Source: Bauldia sp.
GTDB taxonomy: Bacteria; Pseudomonadota; Alphaproteobacteria; Rhizobiales; Kaistiaceae
Length of the DNA stretch: 64,000 nt
Direction: 5' to 3'
NCBI GenBank assembly: GCA_028284325.1
Contig: JANQRX010000002.1
Coordinates: 248,001-312,000 of the forward strand
The notes below the pieces were generated by a model. That model made no database searches. It saw only the letters and a list, made by a program, of their open reading frames with translations, and was not told the origin of the DNA. The number at the start of each line of letters is the position of its first letter. Within the stretch, counting starts at the first letter, position 1. This document shows, piece by piece, positions 48,975-63,433 of this stretch. The translations under genes were made by a program, and so were the position numbers.

Positions 48975-49988
48975 TCAGCCGTTGGAGACACGGACCAGGG
49001 TGTCGAGCCGTTCGAGCGCGGCGCCGGAGTCGATCGCTTGCGCAGCCTGCTCCGCGCCCTGCCGGAGATCGTCGGCCCGGCCCGCGACCACCAGCGCGGC
49101 GGCCGCGTTGAGGACGGCGGTGTCGCGATAGGCCCCGGCCGCGCCGCCCAAAACGTCACGAAGGGCGGCAGCGTTGTGCTCGGCATCGCCGCCGCGGATG
49201 GCGTCGAGATCATGGACGGGGAGCCCCGCGTCCTCCGGCCCGATCGTCGTGCGCGTGACCTCGCCGTCGGCAAGCACGGCGGCCTCGGTCGGACCGGCCG
49301 GCGAGATCTCGTCGAGCCCGCCCCTGCCGTGGACGACCCAGGCGGCTTCGGCGCCCAGGCCCTTCAGCGCATGCGCCAGGGGTTCCACCCAGTCGGGCGC
49401 ATAGACACCCAGGAGATAACGCCTGACACCGGCCGGATTGGACAGCGGGCCGACGAGGTTGAAGATGGTGCGGAAGGCGAGCTCGGCGCGGGCCGGACCC
49501 ACATGCTTCATCGCCGCATGATGGGCGGGCGCGAACATGAAGCCGATGCCGGCCTCGCGGATACAGGCGGCGATCTGCTCGGGCGTGAGGTCGCGGTTGA
49601 CGCCCAGCGCCGACAGCGTGTCGGCGGCCCCGGACTTCGACGACAGCGCCCGGTTGCCGTGCTTGGCCACCGGGACGCCGGCCCCGGCAACGATGAGCGC
49701 GGCGGTGGTCGAGATGTTGTAGCTGCCGGAGGAATCGCCCCCGGTGCCGACAATATCGATGGCCTCGGCCGGCGCCTCGACGGGGACCATGCGCTCCCGC
49801 ATCACCGCGACGGCGCCGCTGATCTCGTCGACGGTCTCGCCCTTCACGCGCAGACCGGTCAGGAACGCGCCGAGCTGCACCGGCGAGGCCTCGCCCGCCA
49901 TGATCGCCGCGAAGGCGTCGCGGGCTTCCTCGAAGGTGAGGGGCTTGCCGGCGGCAATGGTCTGGATGGTGGTCTTCAGGTCGGCCAT
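48975..49988 (-). CDS. trpD: Anthranilate phosphoribosyltransferase
   Basis: Adds phosphoribosyl to anthranilate, 337 aa. Signatures are [21 protein letters not shown] (PRPP pocket), [37 protein letters not shown] and [12 protein letters not shown]. The 10 bp to trpG and close spacing to trpC indicate one operon. Length is normal. Confidence 0.97.
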   Translation of the reverse strand: MADLKTTIQTIAAGKPLTFEEARDAFAAIMAGEASPVQLGAFLTGLRVKGETVDEISGAVAVMRERMVPVEAPAEAIDIVGTGGDSSGSYNISTTAALIVAGAGVPVAKHGNRALSSKSGAADTLSALGVNRDLTPEQIAACIREAGIGFMFAPAHHAAMKHVGPARAELAFRTIFNLVGPLSNPAGVRRYLLGVYAPDWVEPLAHALKGLGAEAAWVVHGRGGLDEISPAGPTEAAVLADGEVTRTTIGPEDAGLPVHDLDAIRGGDAEHNAAALRDVLGGAAGAYRDTAVLNAAAALVVAGRADDLRQGAEQAAQAIDSGAALERLDTLVRVSNG

Positions 49989-49997
49989 CGTCGCTCC

Positions 49998-50606
<609 letters not shown>

Positions 50607-50616
50607 GGCGGTCCCG

Positions 50617-52128
50617 CTACTGGCCCCGCTCGGCGCGGGCGGCGAACCTTACCGCTTCCTCGGCGGCGCGGAAAAGGGCGCTCGCCTTGGCGACGCACTC
50701 CTCGTGCTCACGCCGGGGCACGGAGTCGGCGACGATACCGGCGCCGGCCTGCACGTACATCACCCCGTCCTTGATGATCGAGGTGCGGAGCACGATGCAG
50801 GTGTCCATGGCGCCGTCGGCCGAGAAGTAGCCGACACAGCCGGCGTAGATGCCGCGCTTCTCCAGTTCCAGTTCGTCGATGATCTCCATCGCCCGGACCT
50901 TGGGCGCGCCCGAGACCGTGCCCGCCGGAAAGCCGGCCGACAGCGCGTCGAGGGCGTCGTGGTCGTCGGCAAGCCGGCCGACGACATTGGAGACGATGTG
51001 CATGACGTGGCTGTAGACCTCGATGAAGAACTGATCGGTGACCGTCACCGAACCGATCTCGGCAACCCGGCCGACATCGTTGCGCCCGAGATCGAGGAGC
51101 ATGAGGTGCTCCGCCCGCTCCTTGGGGTCGGCCAGGAGTTCGTCGGCTAAAGCCCGGTCCTCGGCCGCGGTCGCGCCGCGCGGTCGGGTGCCGGCGATGG
51201 GGCGGATGTTGACCTCACCCTCGCGGACGCGCACCAGGATCTCCGGGCTGGAGCCCGCGAGCGAAAACCCGCCGAAGTCGAAATAGTAGAGGAACGGTGA
51301 CGGGTTGGTGCGCCGCAGCGCCCGGTAGAGCGCGAACGGCGGCAGGTCGAACTTGGCCTCGAAGCGTTGCGATAGCACCACCTGGAAGATGTCGCCGGCG
51401 GCGATGTAGTCCTTGGCGCGGTCCACCATTGCCAGATAGCGGTCCGGCGGCGTGTTGGAGGTGACGTCGATGGCGAGGTCGGTCGGCGGTGCCGGTGCGT
51501 GGGCGATGGGCACGTCGAAGCGGTCGACGATCTCCGTCAGGCGGTCGACGGCGCGGGCGAGCGCCGCTTTCGCGCCGGTCCCGGCCTCGGGGCGCACCGG
51601 CGTGACCACGACGATCTGGTCCTTCACCGCATCGAAGACGACGATCACCGTCGGACGCATGAGCAGGGTGTCGTCGAAGCCCAGCGGATCGGGGTTGGGA
51701 TCGCCGAGCTCCTCCATGTGGCGGACGATGTCGTAGCCGAGATAGCCGAAGATGCCGGCCGACATGGGCGGCAGGGTTTCGGGCAGGTGGATGCGGGACT
51801 CCTCGATCACCTCACGAAGTGCCGCGAGCGGCGGGGCGTCGAGGCGCTCGAAGTCGTCGGGATGCGCGCGCGGGGCGCGGTTGACCTCCGCCTTATCGCC
51901 GCGGATCCGGAACAGGAGGTCGGGGTCGAGGCCGATGATCGAGTAGCGGCCGCGCACGGCCGCGCCCTCGACGGATTCCAGGAGAAAACTCCGCGTTTCG
52001 CCGGCCGAAAGCTTGAGCATCGCCGAGACCGGCGTTTCCAGATCGGCGACCATGGAGGTCCACACGACCTGGGGCGCGCCGTTGTCGTAGCGGCGGGCAA
52101 ACTCTTCGCCGTCAGGATGGACCAGCAT
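50617..52128 (-). CDS. trpE: Anthranilate synthase component I
   Basis: Converts chorismate to anthranilate with TrpG, 503 aa. The chorismate-binding domain shows IRPIAGTRPRGATAAEDRAL, LLDLGRNDVGRVAEIG, HIVSNVVGRL, FPAGTVSGAPKVRAMEII and a C-terminal QAGAGIVADSVPRREHEE. The N-terminal feedback segment has LLESVEGAAVRGRYSIIG. It is not fused to trpG, unlike the rhizobial TrpE(G). ppiD precedes it by 14 bp, so the operon probably starts at ppiD. Confidence 0.96.
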   Translation of the reverse strand: MLVHPDGEEFARRYDNGAPQVVWTSMVADLETPVSAMLKLSAGETRSFLLESVEGAAVRGRYSIIGLDPDLLFRIRGDKAEVNRAPRAHPDDFERLDAPPLAALREVIEESRIHLPETLPPMSAGIFGYLGYDIVRHMEELGDPNPDPLGFDDTLLMRPTVIVVFDAVKDQIVVVTPVRPEAGTGAKAALARAVDRLTEIVDRFDVPIAHAPAPPTDLAIDVTSNTPPDRYLAMVDRAKDYIAAGDIFQVVLSQRFEAKFDLPPFALYRALRRTNPSPFLYYFDFGGFSLAGSSPEILVRVREGEVNIRPIAGTRPRGATAAEDRALADELLADPKERAEHLMLLDLGRNDVGRVAEIGSVTVTDQFFIEVYSHVMHIVSNVVGRLADDHDALDALSAGFPAGTVSGAPKVRAMEIIDELELEKRGIYAGCVGYFSADGAMDTCIVLRTSIIKDGVMYVQAGAGIVADSVPRREHEECVAKASALFRAAEEAVRFAARAERGQ

Positions 52129-52142
52129 GACGCGTTCGGGCG

Positions 52143-54047
52143 CTACCCGCCGTGCGAGGGGCCGACGCCGGAGATGAGCTGTTCGAGGGCGGCCTGGTTG
52201 TAGCGGATCTCCAGGTCGCTCTGGAGCTCGGTGACGTAGAGCTGGATGAGGTCGACGGCGATCTGGCGGTCGAGTTGCGCTTCGATCGCCGCGAGATTGG
52301 GGGCGCCGGAGAAGAAGGCCGGTGTCGCGACATCGGCCACGCGGATGACCGCGCGGGCGAGAGGATCGACCCCGGACACCACGGCGGTGTGGCCGACCGG
52401 ACCGTCGAAGACGTGTGTCAGCGCTTCCGCCGCGAGTCCCGCCGGTGCGGCGCCGCCACGGGTCAGGCCCTCGGCCCGGGCGACTTCAAGCCCGCTCTCG
52501 GCGACGACGGTCGCAAAGGCTTCGCCTTCCTCCAGCCGGGTGCGGATGGCTTCGGCCTGCTCTTGCGCGGACTTGGCAAGCTCGGCGTCCTTCCATGCGG
52601 CGATCGCGCGGTCGCGGACTTCCGTCAGCGGGCGGTCCCGCGGTGCAGCGACGGCCGTAACGTCGTACCAGACATAGGTTCGACCGACCCGGATGGGATC
52701 GTTCTCGAGGCCGACGTCGCTGCCGAACACCTGCGCCACCAGATCGGGGACGGGCAGGTCGCCGACGGCGTCGCCGTTCTCGTCGACCCCCTCGGCGCTG
52801 GTGCCGTCGACCGCGACGACCGGCAAGCCAAGAATGGCCGAGGCATCGACGATGTTGGTGCCGCCGGCGCGAGCATCCTCGATGGTGTCGTGGAGGTCGT
52901 CGATCTCGGCGGCGGCCCGCTCACGGGCAATTTCGCCGCGGAGCTGTTCGCGCACGCTCTCCAGCGGCTGCACCGATCCGGTCGCGATGTCGGTCACCCG
53001 CAGGATCACCGGCCCGAACCGGCCGTCGATGACGCCACTCGTCTGACCGATCTCAAGCCCGAATGCCGCGTCGGCCAGGGGCTCGTCGGCGATCTCGGCG
53101 CGCGTGAATGTGCCGAACGCGGTGTCGGCCGGCGCCAGCCCCTGATCCAGCGCGGTCGCTTCGAATGTGGTCCCGGACGACAGGCCGGCGGCGGCCGCAC
53201 CGGCGGCCTCGGCGCTGTCGAACACGATCTGCTCGATGGTGCGACGCTCAGGCACGGAGAAGCGCGCGATCTGCTCCTCATAGCGATCGGCGATCTCGGC
53301 GTCGCCAACGTCTTCGAGGCGCGCGACGGTGTCGGGCGACAGGACGAAGTAGCGGAATGAGCGCAGTTCCGGCGACCGCCAGCGCTCGGCGGTCTCGGTG
53401 AAGAACGCTTCGAGCACCGTGTCGGACGGATCGGCGACGGTCGCCGCCGGCTGCGGCTCGATGATGGCGTAGTCGATGGTCCGCTGCTCGTCGCGGAACT
53501 CGGTCACGGCACGGACATAGGCATCGGGCACGTCGAGCCCGCCGGCCAGCGCATTGATGATCTGCTCGCGCACATACTGGTCGCGGCGGCTGGTCACGAA
53601 GTCGTCGAGGTTGAAGCCCTGCTGAAACACGAGCTGTTCGAGGTAGGTCTGGCTGTAGACCCCGCTCGGACCGATGAGGCTGGGGTCGGTGGTGATCAGA
53701 CGCCCGAGCGCGTCGTTGGAGAGGCCAAGCCCCATATCCTGGCTTTCGCTGTCCAACGTCGCCTCCGCCACGAGGACGGAGAGCACCTGCGTGGGGATGC
53801 CCAGTTGGGCGGCCTGTTCGAAGGTGAGGGCCGACCCGAAACGCCGCTGGAGGTTGTTCACCGAGTCCTGGTAGCGGCGCTGGAAGCTCGCAACCGAGAC
53901 CTCGGCCTTGCCGACCGTTGCGACCGAGCCCGCGCCGAAGCCGGTGAAGATATCGGCGATGCCCCACACGGCGAAGCTGAGGATCAGGAGCACCAGGAGA
54001 ATCTGGGCAATCCAGCCCGAGGCGAACTGTTTAAGCGAACTGAGCAT
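52143..54047 (-). CDS. ppiD: Periplasmic folding chaperone / peptidyl-prolyl isomerase PpiD
   Basis: Inner-membrane-anchored SurA/parvulin-type chaperone for outer membrane proteins, 634 aa. One N-terminal helix ([19 protein letters not shown]) anchors a periplasmic part: SurA_N-like region ([18 protein letters not shown]), a parvulin-like domain around [14 protein letters not shown] to [14 protein letters not shown], and a C-terminal SurA-like helical region. ATG 54047 has AGAGG five nt upstream. It is the first gene of the ppiD-trp-moa block and is divergent from tpiA. Confidence 0.93.
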   Translation of the reverse strand: MLSSLKQFASGWIAQILLVLLILSFAVWGIADIFTGFGAGSVATVGKAEVSVASFQRRYQDSVNNLQRRFGSALTFEQAAQLGIPTQVLSVLVAEATLDSESQDMGLGLSNDALGRLITTDPSLIGPSGVYSQTYLEQLVFQQGFNLDDFVTSRRDQYVREQIINALAGGLDVPDAYVRAVTEFRDEQRTIDYAIIEPQPAATVADPSDTVLEAFFTETAERWRSPELRSFRYFVLSPDTVARLEDVGDAEIADRYEEQIARFSVPERRTIEQIVFDSAEAAGAAAAGLSSGTTFEATALDQGLAPADTAFGTFTRAEIADEPLADAAFGLEIGQTSGVIDGRFGPVILRVTDIATGSVQPLESVREQLRGEIARERAAAEIDDLHDTIEDARAGGTNIVDASAILGLPVVAVDGTSAEGVDENGDAVGDLPVPDLVAQVFGSDVGLENDPIRVGRTYVWYDVTAVAAPRDRPLTEVRDRAIAAWKDAELAKSAQEQAEAIRTRLEEGEAFATVVAESGLEVARAEGLTRGGAAPAGLAAEALTHVFDGPVGHTAVVSGVDPLARAVIRVADVATPAFFSGAPNLAAIEAQLDRQIAVDLIQLYVTELQSDLEIRYNQAALEQLISGVGPSHGG

Positions 54048-54105
54048 GCGTACCTCTGTCCTTCGTCCGGATGGACGCTGTGCCGCCCCGGCCGATTTGG
54101 CGCGG

Positions 54106-54134
54106 ATAATATGGAGCCGGCCCACGACCGGCAA
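54106..54134 (-). promoter_or_regulatory. Candidate promoter for ppiD-trp-moa block
   Basis: Minus strand TTGCCG, an exact 17-bp spacer and TATTAT, giving a start about 50 nt before the ppiD ATG. It lies in the 154-bp divergent region shared with tpiA. Confidence 0.55.
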
Positions 54135-54201
54135 GCAGGAGAGCTTTGATTCTCCGTCCGTTTTTGTTAGGGCACCGGCGTTTTCACCGAAGCGCGAGAC
54201 A

Positions 54202-54954
54202 ATGTTGATGGAACGGCCCAAATCCCTTGTCGCCGGCAACTGGAAAATGAACGGTCTGGAGGCGTCGCTGGCCGAGCTGGACGCGACGATTGCCGGCGCC
54301 GGCGGGGCCTCGTGCGAGGTTGCGGTCTGTCCGCCGGCGACCCTTCTCACCCGCGCGGTCGCCCGTGCGGCCGGATCGGATGTCGCGATCGGCGGGCAGG
54401 ATTGCCATGCCGCCACAAACGGCGCCCACACGGGCGATCTCGCCGCCGAGATGATCACCGACACCGGTGCCAGCGTGGTGATCGTGGGGCATTCGGAGCG
54501 CCGGACCGACCACGGCGAGACCGACGCGGAGGTGCGGGCCAAGGCCGAAGCCGGATGGCGGGCCGGTCTGACCGTGATCCTGTGCATCGGCGAGACCGAA
54601 GCGGAGCGACGGGCCGGCGCGACCGAGGATGTTCTCGACCGTCAACTCGCCGGATCGGTGCCCGACGGCGCGACCGCGGCCAATCTCGTCATCGCCTATG
54701 AACCGGTCTGGGCGATCGGCACCGGGCTGACGCCGTCGGAGGATGACATCGTGGCGGCCCATGCCCATATAAAGCGGCGTCTTCGGGAGCGGTTCGCGGA
54801 CGGCGCCGAGGGCGTGCGGGTTCTCTACGGCGGCTCCGTCAAGCCCGGCAACGCCGAAACGATCCTGGCGCTGGACGGGGTGAACGGGGCGCTGGTGGGC
54901 GGCGCCAGCCTGAAGGCAAGCGACTTCCTGGCCATCGTCGCCGCCGCTCCGTAG
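54202..54954 (+). CDS. tpiA: Triosephosphate isomerase
   Basis: Interconverts dihydroxyacetone phosphate and glyceraldehyde 3-phosphate, 250 aa. Signatures are [24 protein letters not shown] with the catalytic His, [17 protein letters not shown] with the catalytic Glu, and [12 protein letters not shown]. The start is ATG 54202 or the ATG two codons later; both precede the conserved fold. It is divergent from ppiD and followed by secG after 68 bp. Confidence 0.96.
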   Translation: MLMERPKSLVAGNWKMNGLEASLAELDATIAGAGGASCEVAVCPPATLLTRAVARAAGSDVAIGGQDCHAATNGAHTGDLAAEMITDTGASVVIVGHSERRTDHGETDAEVRAKAEAGWRAGLTVILCIGETEAERRAGATEDVLDRQLAGSVPDGATAANLVIAYEPVWAIGTGLTPSEDDIVAAHAHIKRRLRERFADGAEGVRVLYGGSVKPGNAETILALDGVNGALVGGASLKASDFLAIVAAAP

Positions 54955-55022
54955 GCATACTGGCCACCACATGGGCGATCGTGTACAAGGCGCCCGCAAT
55001 CCGAGGTCCGGACTGGAATCCC

Positions 55023-55436
55023 ATGGAAACCGTCGTTATTGTCATTCACCTGATGGTGATCGTGGCGCTGATCGCCGTCGTGCTCCTGCAGCGTTCCGAG
55101 GGCGGCGCGCTCGGTATCGGCGGCGGCAACTCGTTCATGACGGCGCGCGGGCAGGGCAACATGCTCACGCGGGTGACGACCATCCTCGGCGTGGTGTTCT
55201 TCGGCACCTCGATCGCCATGTCGATCCTGGCGCGGCTCAACGCGCCGCCGTCGGCGATCCTCGACGTCGGCGAGGGCGAGGTAATCACGGCGCCGGTCGA
55301 AGCCGGGTCCGATGCCGCGGCGACGGGCACGGACGGCGATGGCCGCGGCATCCTCGACCAGCTTGAGGCCTTCACCGGGGAAGAGGTTGGCGGATCCACG
55401 CCGGCGCCGGAGCCCGCGCCACCGGTCAGCGAATAG
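55023..55436 (+). CDS. secG: Preprotein translocase subunit SecG
   Basis: Accessory subunit of the SecYEG channel, 137 aa. Two membrane helices (METVVIVIHLMVIVALIAVV and VTTILGVVFFGTSIAMSIL) are joined by the conserved loop LLQRSEGGALGIGGG. The tail is long, acidic and proline-rich (GGSTPAPEPAPPVSE), which is usual in alphaproteobacteria. ATG 55023 begins the first helix. The frame is open a little upstream without conservation. Confidence 0.95.
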   Translation: METVVIVIHLMVIVALIAVVLLQRSEGGALGIGGGNSFMTARGQGNMLTRVTTILGVVFFGTSIAMSILARLNAPPSAILDVGEGEVITAPVEAGSDAAATGTDGDGRGILDQLEAFTGEEVGGSTPAPEPAPPVSE

Positions 55437-57143
<1,707 letters not shown>

Positions 57144-57145
57144 CC

Positions 57146-58012
57146 GTGGAGCCGCGCCCGCTCGATCATGTGGTCGTGGCGCAACGCGATCTCGACGCGA
57201 GTTGCGCGACCTACGCGGCACTGGGCTTCACGCTTACGCCGCGCGCCCGGCATCCGTTCGGCACCGCCAATGCGACCATCCAGTTTGCCAACCGCGTCTA
57301 TCTCGAGCCGATGGCGGTCGAGCGTCCCGAGGCGGTGCCGGAGACCGAGGGCGACGCGTTCTCGTTCGCTGCCTTCAACCGGGACTTTCTCGCCGCCCAC
57401 GAAGGGCCGTCCATGGTGGCCGTGCGGTCGACCGATGCTACGGCGGACCGAAACGCGTTCGCGGCGGCGGGGCTGCAGACCTACGATCTCCTGACCTTCG
57501 AGCGGGCGGCGACGGGCCCGGACGGCGCCGACCGGCAGGTATCGTTTTCGCTCGCCTTTACCGGCGATCCGCGGCTCGACCAGGCGAAGTTCATGGCCTG
57601 CCAGGGTCACGCGCCGGAGAACTACTGGTTTGCCGACTACCAGCGCCACGCCAATGGCGCAAAGCGCCTCGACAGCGTGGTGATGGTGGCGCCCGATCCG
57701 GTCGACTATCACGAGTTCCTCACCCATGTGACCGGCCAGCACGACATCCGCTCCACGAGCCTCGGGATCGAGTTCCGCATGGGCGACACGGGCTTCGAGG
57801 TGATGGCGCCGTTCGCCTACGAAAGGCTGTTCGGTGAAGATGCCGGCGGCATGTCGGGGCGCCTTGCGGCCGTCACGATCGAGGTGGATGATCTTGCGGC
57901 AACGCGGGACGTGCTGGACCAAGGGGGGATCGTGTATCGGGTCGTCGCCGACACCGTGATCGTACCCGCCGAAGCGGCGCACGGCACCGCCATTGCGCTG
58001 TTCGCGACCTGA
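57146..58012 (+). CDS. VOC family protein (glyoxalase-like domain)
   Basis: 288 aa, GTG start two bases after pyrG. It opens PLDHVVVAQRDLDASCATYA, the strand-helix of a VOC module with a likely metal His, then HPFGTANATIQFANRVYLE. The middle has ENYWFADYQRHANGAKRLDSV. This is the larger glyoxalase-like architecture with an N-terminal complete and a C-terminal partial unit. Substrate unknown. Its place between pyrG and kdsA and tight spacing imply co-transcription. Confidence 0.82.
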   Translation: MEPRPLDHVVVAQRDLDASCATYAALGFTLTPRARHPFGTANATIQFANRVYLEPMAVERPEAVPETEGDAFSFAAFNRDFLAAHEGPSMVAVRSTDATADRNAFAAAGLQTYDLLTFERAATGPDGADRQVSFSLAFTGDPRLDQAKFMACQGHAPENYWFADYQRHANGAKRLDSVVMVAPDPVDYHEFLTHVTGQHDIRSTSLGIEFRMGDTGFEVMAPFAYERLFGEDAGGMSGRLAAVTIEVDDLAATRDVLDQGGIVYRVVADTVIVPAEAAHGTAIALFAT

Positions 58013-58027
58013 GCGAGGTTGATCGCG

Positions 58028-58876
58028 ATGTCCGACCAAACCCCGTCAGCGCCCAAGCCGACCGTGACGATCGGCGGCGTCCGGTTCGACAATGCCGGGC
58101 CGCTGGCGCTGATCGCCGGCCCGTGCCAGCTCGAAAGCCGCGATCATGCCTTCGATATCGCGGGCCGCCTCAGGGAGATCACGGCCGAGGCCGGGATCGG
58201 GCTCGTCTATAAGACGTCTTACGACAAGGCCAACCGGACCAGCCTGGGTTCGGCCCGCGGGATCGGACTTAATGAGGCCCTGCCCATCTTCGCAGCCCTG
58301 CGCGCGGAGTTGGATGTGCCGGTGCTGACCGACGTGCATCTGCCGGAGCACTGCGCCGAGGTGGCCGACGTGGTCGACTGCCTCCAGATCCCGGCGTTCC
58401 TGAGCCGGCAAACCGATCTCTTGCTTGCGGCCGCTGCCGCCGGCAAGCCGGTGAACGTCAAGAAGGGTCAGTTCCTGGCGCCGTGGGACATGCGCCATGT
58501 GGTGGACAAGCTGCTCGGCGGTGGCAACGCCGACCTGATTCTGACCGAGCGCGGGACGTCGTTCGGCTACAACACACTGGTGTCGGACATGCGGTCGCTG
58601 CCGATCCTGGCCGAGACCGGGGCGCCGGTCGTCTTCGATGCCACCCATGCGGTGCAGAGCCCGGGCGGCGCGGGGGGCTCGACCGGCGGCGACCGCCGCT
58701 TCGTCCCGGTGCTGGCGCGCGCGGCCGTTGCCGTCGGCGTGGCCGGTGTCTTCATCGAAACCCACGACGATCCCGACAACGCCCCGTCCGACGGACCCAA
58801 CATGGTCCCGCTCGACGATATGCCGGCGCTGATCGATGCGCTGCAGGCGATGGACGGGGTTGCGAAGCGCCGCTAA
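58028..58876 (+). CDS. kdsA: KDO 8-phosphate synthase
   Basis: Condenses arabinose 5-phosphate and PEP to KDO-8-P for lipopolysaccharide, 282 aa, TIM barrel. Signatures are [71 protein letters not shown] and [23 protein letters not shown] 58028 is chosen over an in-frame TTG at 58019, which lies within the probable ribosome site. The stop overlaps the queF stop by 3 bp, tail to tail. Confidence 0.97.
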   Translation: MSDQTPSAPKPTVTIGGVRFDNAGPLALIAGPCQLESRDHAFDIAGRLREITAEAGIGLVYKTSYDKANRTSLGSARGIGLNEALPIFAALRAELDVPVLTDVHLPEHCAEVADVVDCLQIPAFLSRQTDLLLAAAAAGKPVNVKKGQFLAPWDMRHVVDKLLGGGNADLILTERGTSFGYNTLVSDMRSLPILAETGAPVVFDATHAVQSPGGAGGSTGGDRRFVPVLARAAVAVGVAGVFIETHDDPDNAPSDGPNMVPLDDMPALIDALQAMDGVAKRR

Positions 58877-59322
58877 CGGCCGCGGTAGGTGGGGACGTCC
58901 TGGGGCGGCACCCAGACTCCTGCCGGCGGTTCGGCGGTCTGCCAGAACACGTCGATCGGCATGCCGCCGCGCGGATTGAAGTAACCGCCGATCCTGAGCC
59001 AGTGCGGCGCCAGCGTGTCGACCAGGCGCTTGCCGATCGACACCGTGCAGTCCTCGTGGAAGGCACCGTGGTTGCGGAAGGATTGCAGGTAGAGCTTCAG
59101 CGACTTGGATTCCACCAGCCAGGCATCCGGCACATAGTCGATCAGCAGGATCCCGAAATCGGGCTGGCCCGTCACCGGGCAGATCGAGGTGAACTCGGGA
59201 AAGGTGAAACGGGCGACGTAGCGCGCGTCGCCGTGGGGGTTGGGGACACGGTCGAGGGTCGCGGCTTCCGGCGATTCCGGGGTGGCGACCGCGCGACCAA
59301 GCTGAAGATCACTGTCGGCCAT
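58873..59322 (-). CDS. queF: NADPH-dependent 7-cyano-7-deazaguanine reductase QueF
   Basis: Reduces preQ0 to preQ1 for queuosine in tRNA, 149 aa, short single-domain form. The catalytic Cys lies in [14 protein letters not shown] and the QueF motif in [20 protein letters not shown]. The rest ([18 protein letters not shown]) is the family C-terminal half. ATG 59322 starts 6 bp after the DUF1835 gene ends (59331), so the two may form a minus-strand pair. Confidence 0.95.
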   Translation of the reverse strand: MADSDLQLGRAVATPESPEAATLDRVPNPHGDARYVARFTFPEFTSICPVTGQPDFGILLIDYVPDAWLVESKSLKLYLQSFRNHGAFHEDCTVSIGKRLVDTLAPHWLRIGGYFNPRGGMPIDVFWQTAEPPAGVWVPPQDVPTYRGR

Positions 59323-59330
59323 GGGCGCGG

Positions 59331-61692
<2,362 letters not shown>

Positions 61693-61761
61693 CGACCGCC
61701 GCAACGCTCCGTTAAACGTCGCGCCGTACGGTGTGGCGTCCCACGACCGACGGCGGCTCCC

Positions 61762-62073
61762 GTGATCACGCGCCAACGCAAGACCTCACCTCTCCACTAT
61801 CTGTGGATGCCGGCGCTGACGGCGGCCTTCCTCGGCTATTTCGGGTTCCACGCCTATAGCGGCTCATACGGCATGCAGGCGCTGGAGCAGTACCGCTCCG
61901 ACCGCGCGACGCTGGCCATGCAGCTCTCCTACCTGCGCCGCCAACACGCCGCACTCGAGGCGCGGATCGCCACCGTGCGACCCGATGCGCTCGACCCCGA
62001 TGTGGTCGACATGGAGGCGCGGCTTGCGCTCAACCTGATGCGCGCGGACGAAATCGTGATCTCCACAAGGTAG
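61762..62073 (+). CDS. ftsB: Septum formation initiator FtsB/DivIC-like
   Basis: Small bitopic divisome protein, 103 aa. One transmembrane helix (WMPALTAAFLGYFGFHAYSG) is followed by a coiled-coil region (RSDRATLAMQLSYLRRQHAALEARI). It ends in the VDMEARLALNLMRADEIVI stretch typical of alphaproteobacterial FtsB-like proteins between eno and pdhA. Start is GTG 61762, 69 bp after eno. Precise divisome role in this lineage is inferred from the family. Confidence 0.85.
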   Translation: MITRQRKTSPLHYLWMPALTAAFLGYFGFHAYSGSYGMQALEQYRSDRATLAMQLSYLRRQHAALEARIATVRPDALDPDVVDMEARLALNLMRADEIVISTR

Positions 62074-62316
62074 CCCGCCGCCGGCCGCGCTCCCTGTTGC
62101 GTTGCATCAAATCTCTGGCGCGAGATCGGATTGCTGCCGACAAATGAGGCAGTTGGCGCGGGTGCGCTGCAACAATTCCGGGTAGCTCAATCGATAAGCC
62201 CTGCACCAGCCGCATGATAGGAATGCGCCGCTGGTGGGGCCGCGCTGTTGGTTTGGTCACCTCGTTCCGCTACTTCTTGCCCTAAGGCGCCGACAGGCGC
62301 GCTTGGGAGAGCGGGT

Positions 62317-63390
62317 ATGGCGAAGCGCCAAAGCAAGGCTCCGGAGAAAACCACCCCCCGAAAACGGGCGTCGACGAAAAGTGCTGCCAAGAAGGCGAAC
62401 GGCAGCGGCAAGGCGGGCGACGTAGCGTCGGCCTTCTCGCGCGAGGAAGAACTCCACGCCTTCGAGCAGATGTTGCTCATCCGCCGCTTCGAGGAGCGTG
62501 CCGGGCAGCTCTACGGCATGGGCCTCATCGGCGGCTTCTGCCATCTCTACATCGGCCAGGAGGCGGTCGTGGTCGGCATGCAGATGGCGGCCGAGGACAG
62601 CGATCAGGTCATCACCGGCTATCGCGATCACGGCCACATGCTGGCGACGGGCATGGACCCGCGCGGCGTCATGGCCGAACTGACGGGCCGCCGCACCGGC
62701 TATTCGGCCGGCAAGGGCGGTTCGATGCACATGTTCAGCCGCGAGAAGGAGTTCTTCGGCGGACACGGCATCGTCGCTGCCCAGGTGCCGCTGGGCACCG
62801 GCATCGCCTTTGCGAACCGCTATCGCAAGAACAGCAGCGTCTGCATGACCTATTTCGGCGACGGGGCCGCCAACCAGGGCCAAGTCTACGAGAGCTTCAA
62901 CATGGCCGAGCTGTGGAAGCTGCCGGTCGTCTACATCATCGAGAACAACCGCTACGCCATGGGCACGTCGGTGGCGCGCTCGTCGGCGCAGACGGATTTT
63001 TCCCGGCGCGGCGAGTCCTTCAACATTCCCGGCGAGCAGGTGGACGGCATGGACGTGCGCGCCGTCAAGGCGGCCGGCGACAAGGCGCTGGACTGGTGCC
63101 GCTCCGGCAAGGGTCCCTACATCCTGGAGATGCTGACCTACCGGTACCGGGGCCATTCGATGTCGGACCCGGCCAAGTACCGCTCGCGGGAGGAAGTGCA
63201 GCACGTGCGCGACGAAAGCGATCCGATCGAGATGGCGCGGGCGCGCATCCTCAAGAACAAGGTCGCGTCCGAGGACGATCTCAAGGCGCTCGAAAAGGAC
63301 GTCCGCACGACGGTGACCGAAGCGGCGGAGTACGCGCAGCAGGGCCTCGAACCGGATCCGTCGGAGCTTTGGACTGACGTTTATCACTGA
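62317..63390 (+). CDS. pdhA: Pyruvate dehydrogenase E1 component subunit alpha
   Basis: Thiamine-dependent E1 alpha of the pyruvate dehydrogenase complex, 357 aa. A lysine-rich N-terminal tail (residues 1-30, with PRKRASTKSAAKKANGSGK) precedes the fold. The ThDP motif is FGDGAANQGQVYESF to PVVYIIENN. The phosphorylatable-type loop YRYRGHSMSDPAKYRSREEV is intact. ATG 62317 has GGGAGAGCGGG upstream; the 243-bp gap before it probably holds the promoter but no clear box. Confidence 0.96.
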   Translation: MAKRQSKAPEKTTPRKRASTKSAAKKANGSGKAGDVASAFSREEELHAFEQMLLIRRFEERAGQLYGMGLIGGFCHLYIGQEAVVVGMQMAAEDSDQVITGYRDHGHMLATGMDPRGVMAELTGRRTGYSAGKGGSMHMFSREKEFFGGHGIVAAQVPLGTGIAFANRYRKNSSVCMTYFGDGAANQGQVYESFNMAELWKLPVVYIIENNRYAMGTSVARSSAQTDFSRRGESFNIPGEQVDGMDVRAVKAAGDKALDWCRSGKGPYILEMLTYRYRGHSMSDPAKYRSREEVQHVRDESDPIEMARARILKNKVASEDDLKALEKDVRTTVTEAAEYAQQGLEPDPSELWTDVYH

Positions 63391-63433
63391 CACCGCGACG
63401 CTGTCGCGGTGACGGGAGGAACCGAGGAAACCT

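Noticed and set aside
62074-62316. tRNA-like GGGTAGCTCAATCGATAAGCC near 62170
   Set aside because: Resembles a D-arm consensus but no acceptor stem, anticodon arm or T-arm can be paired around it.
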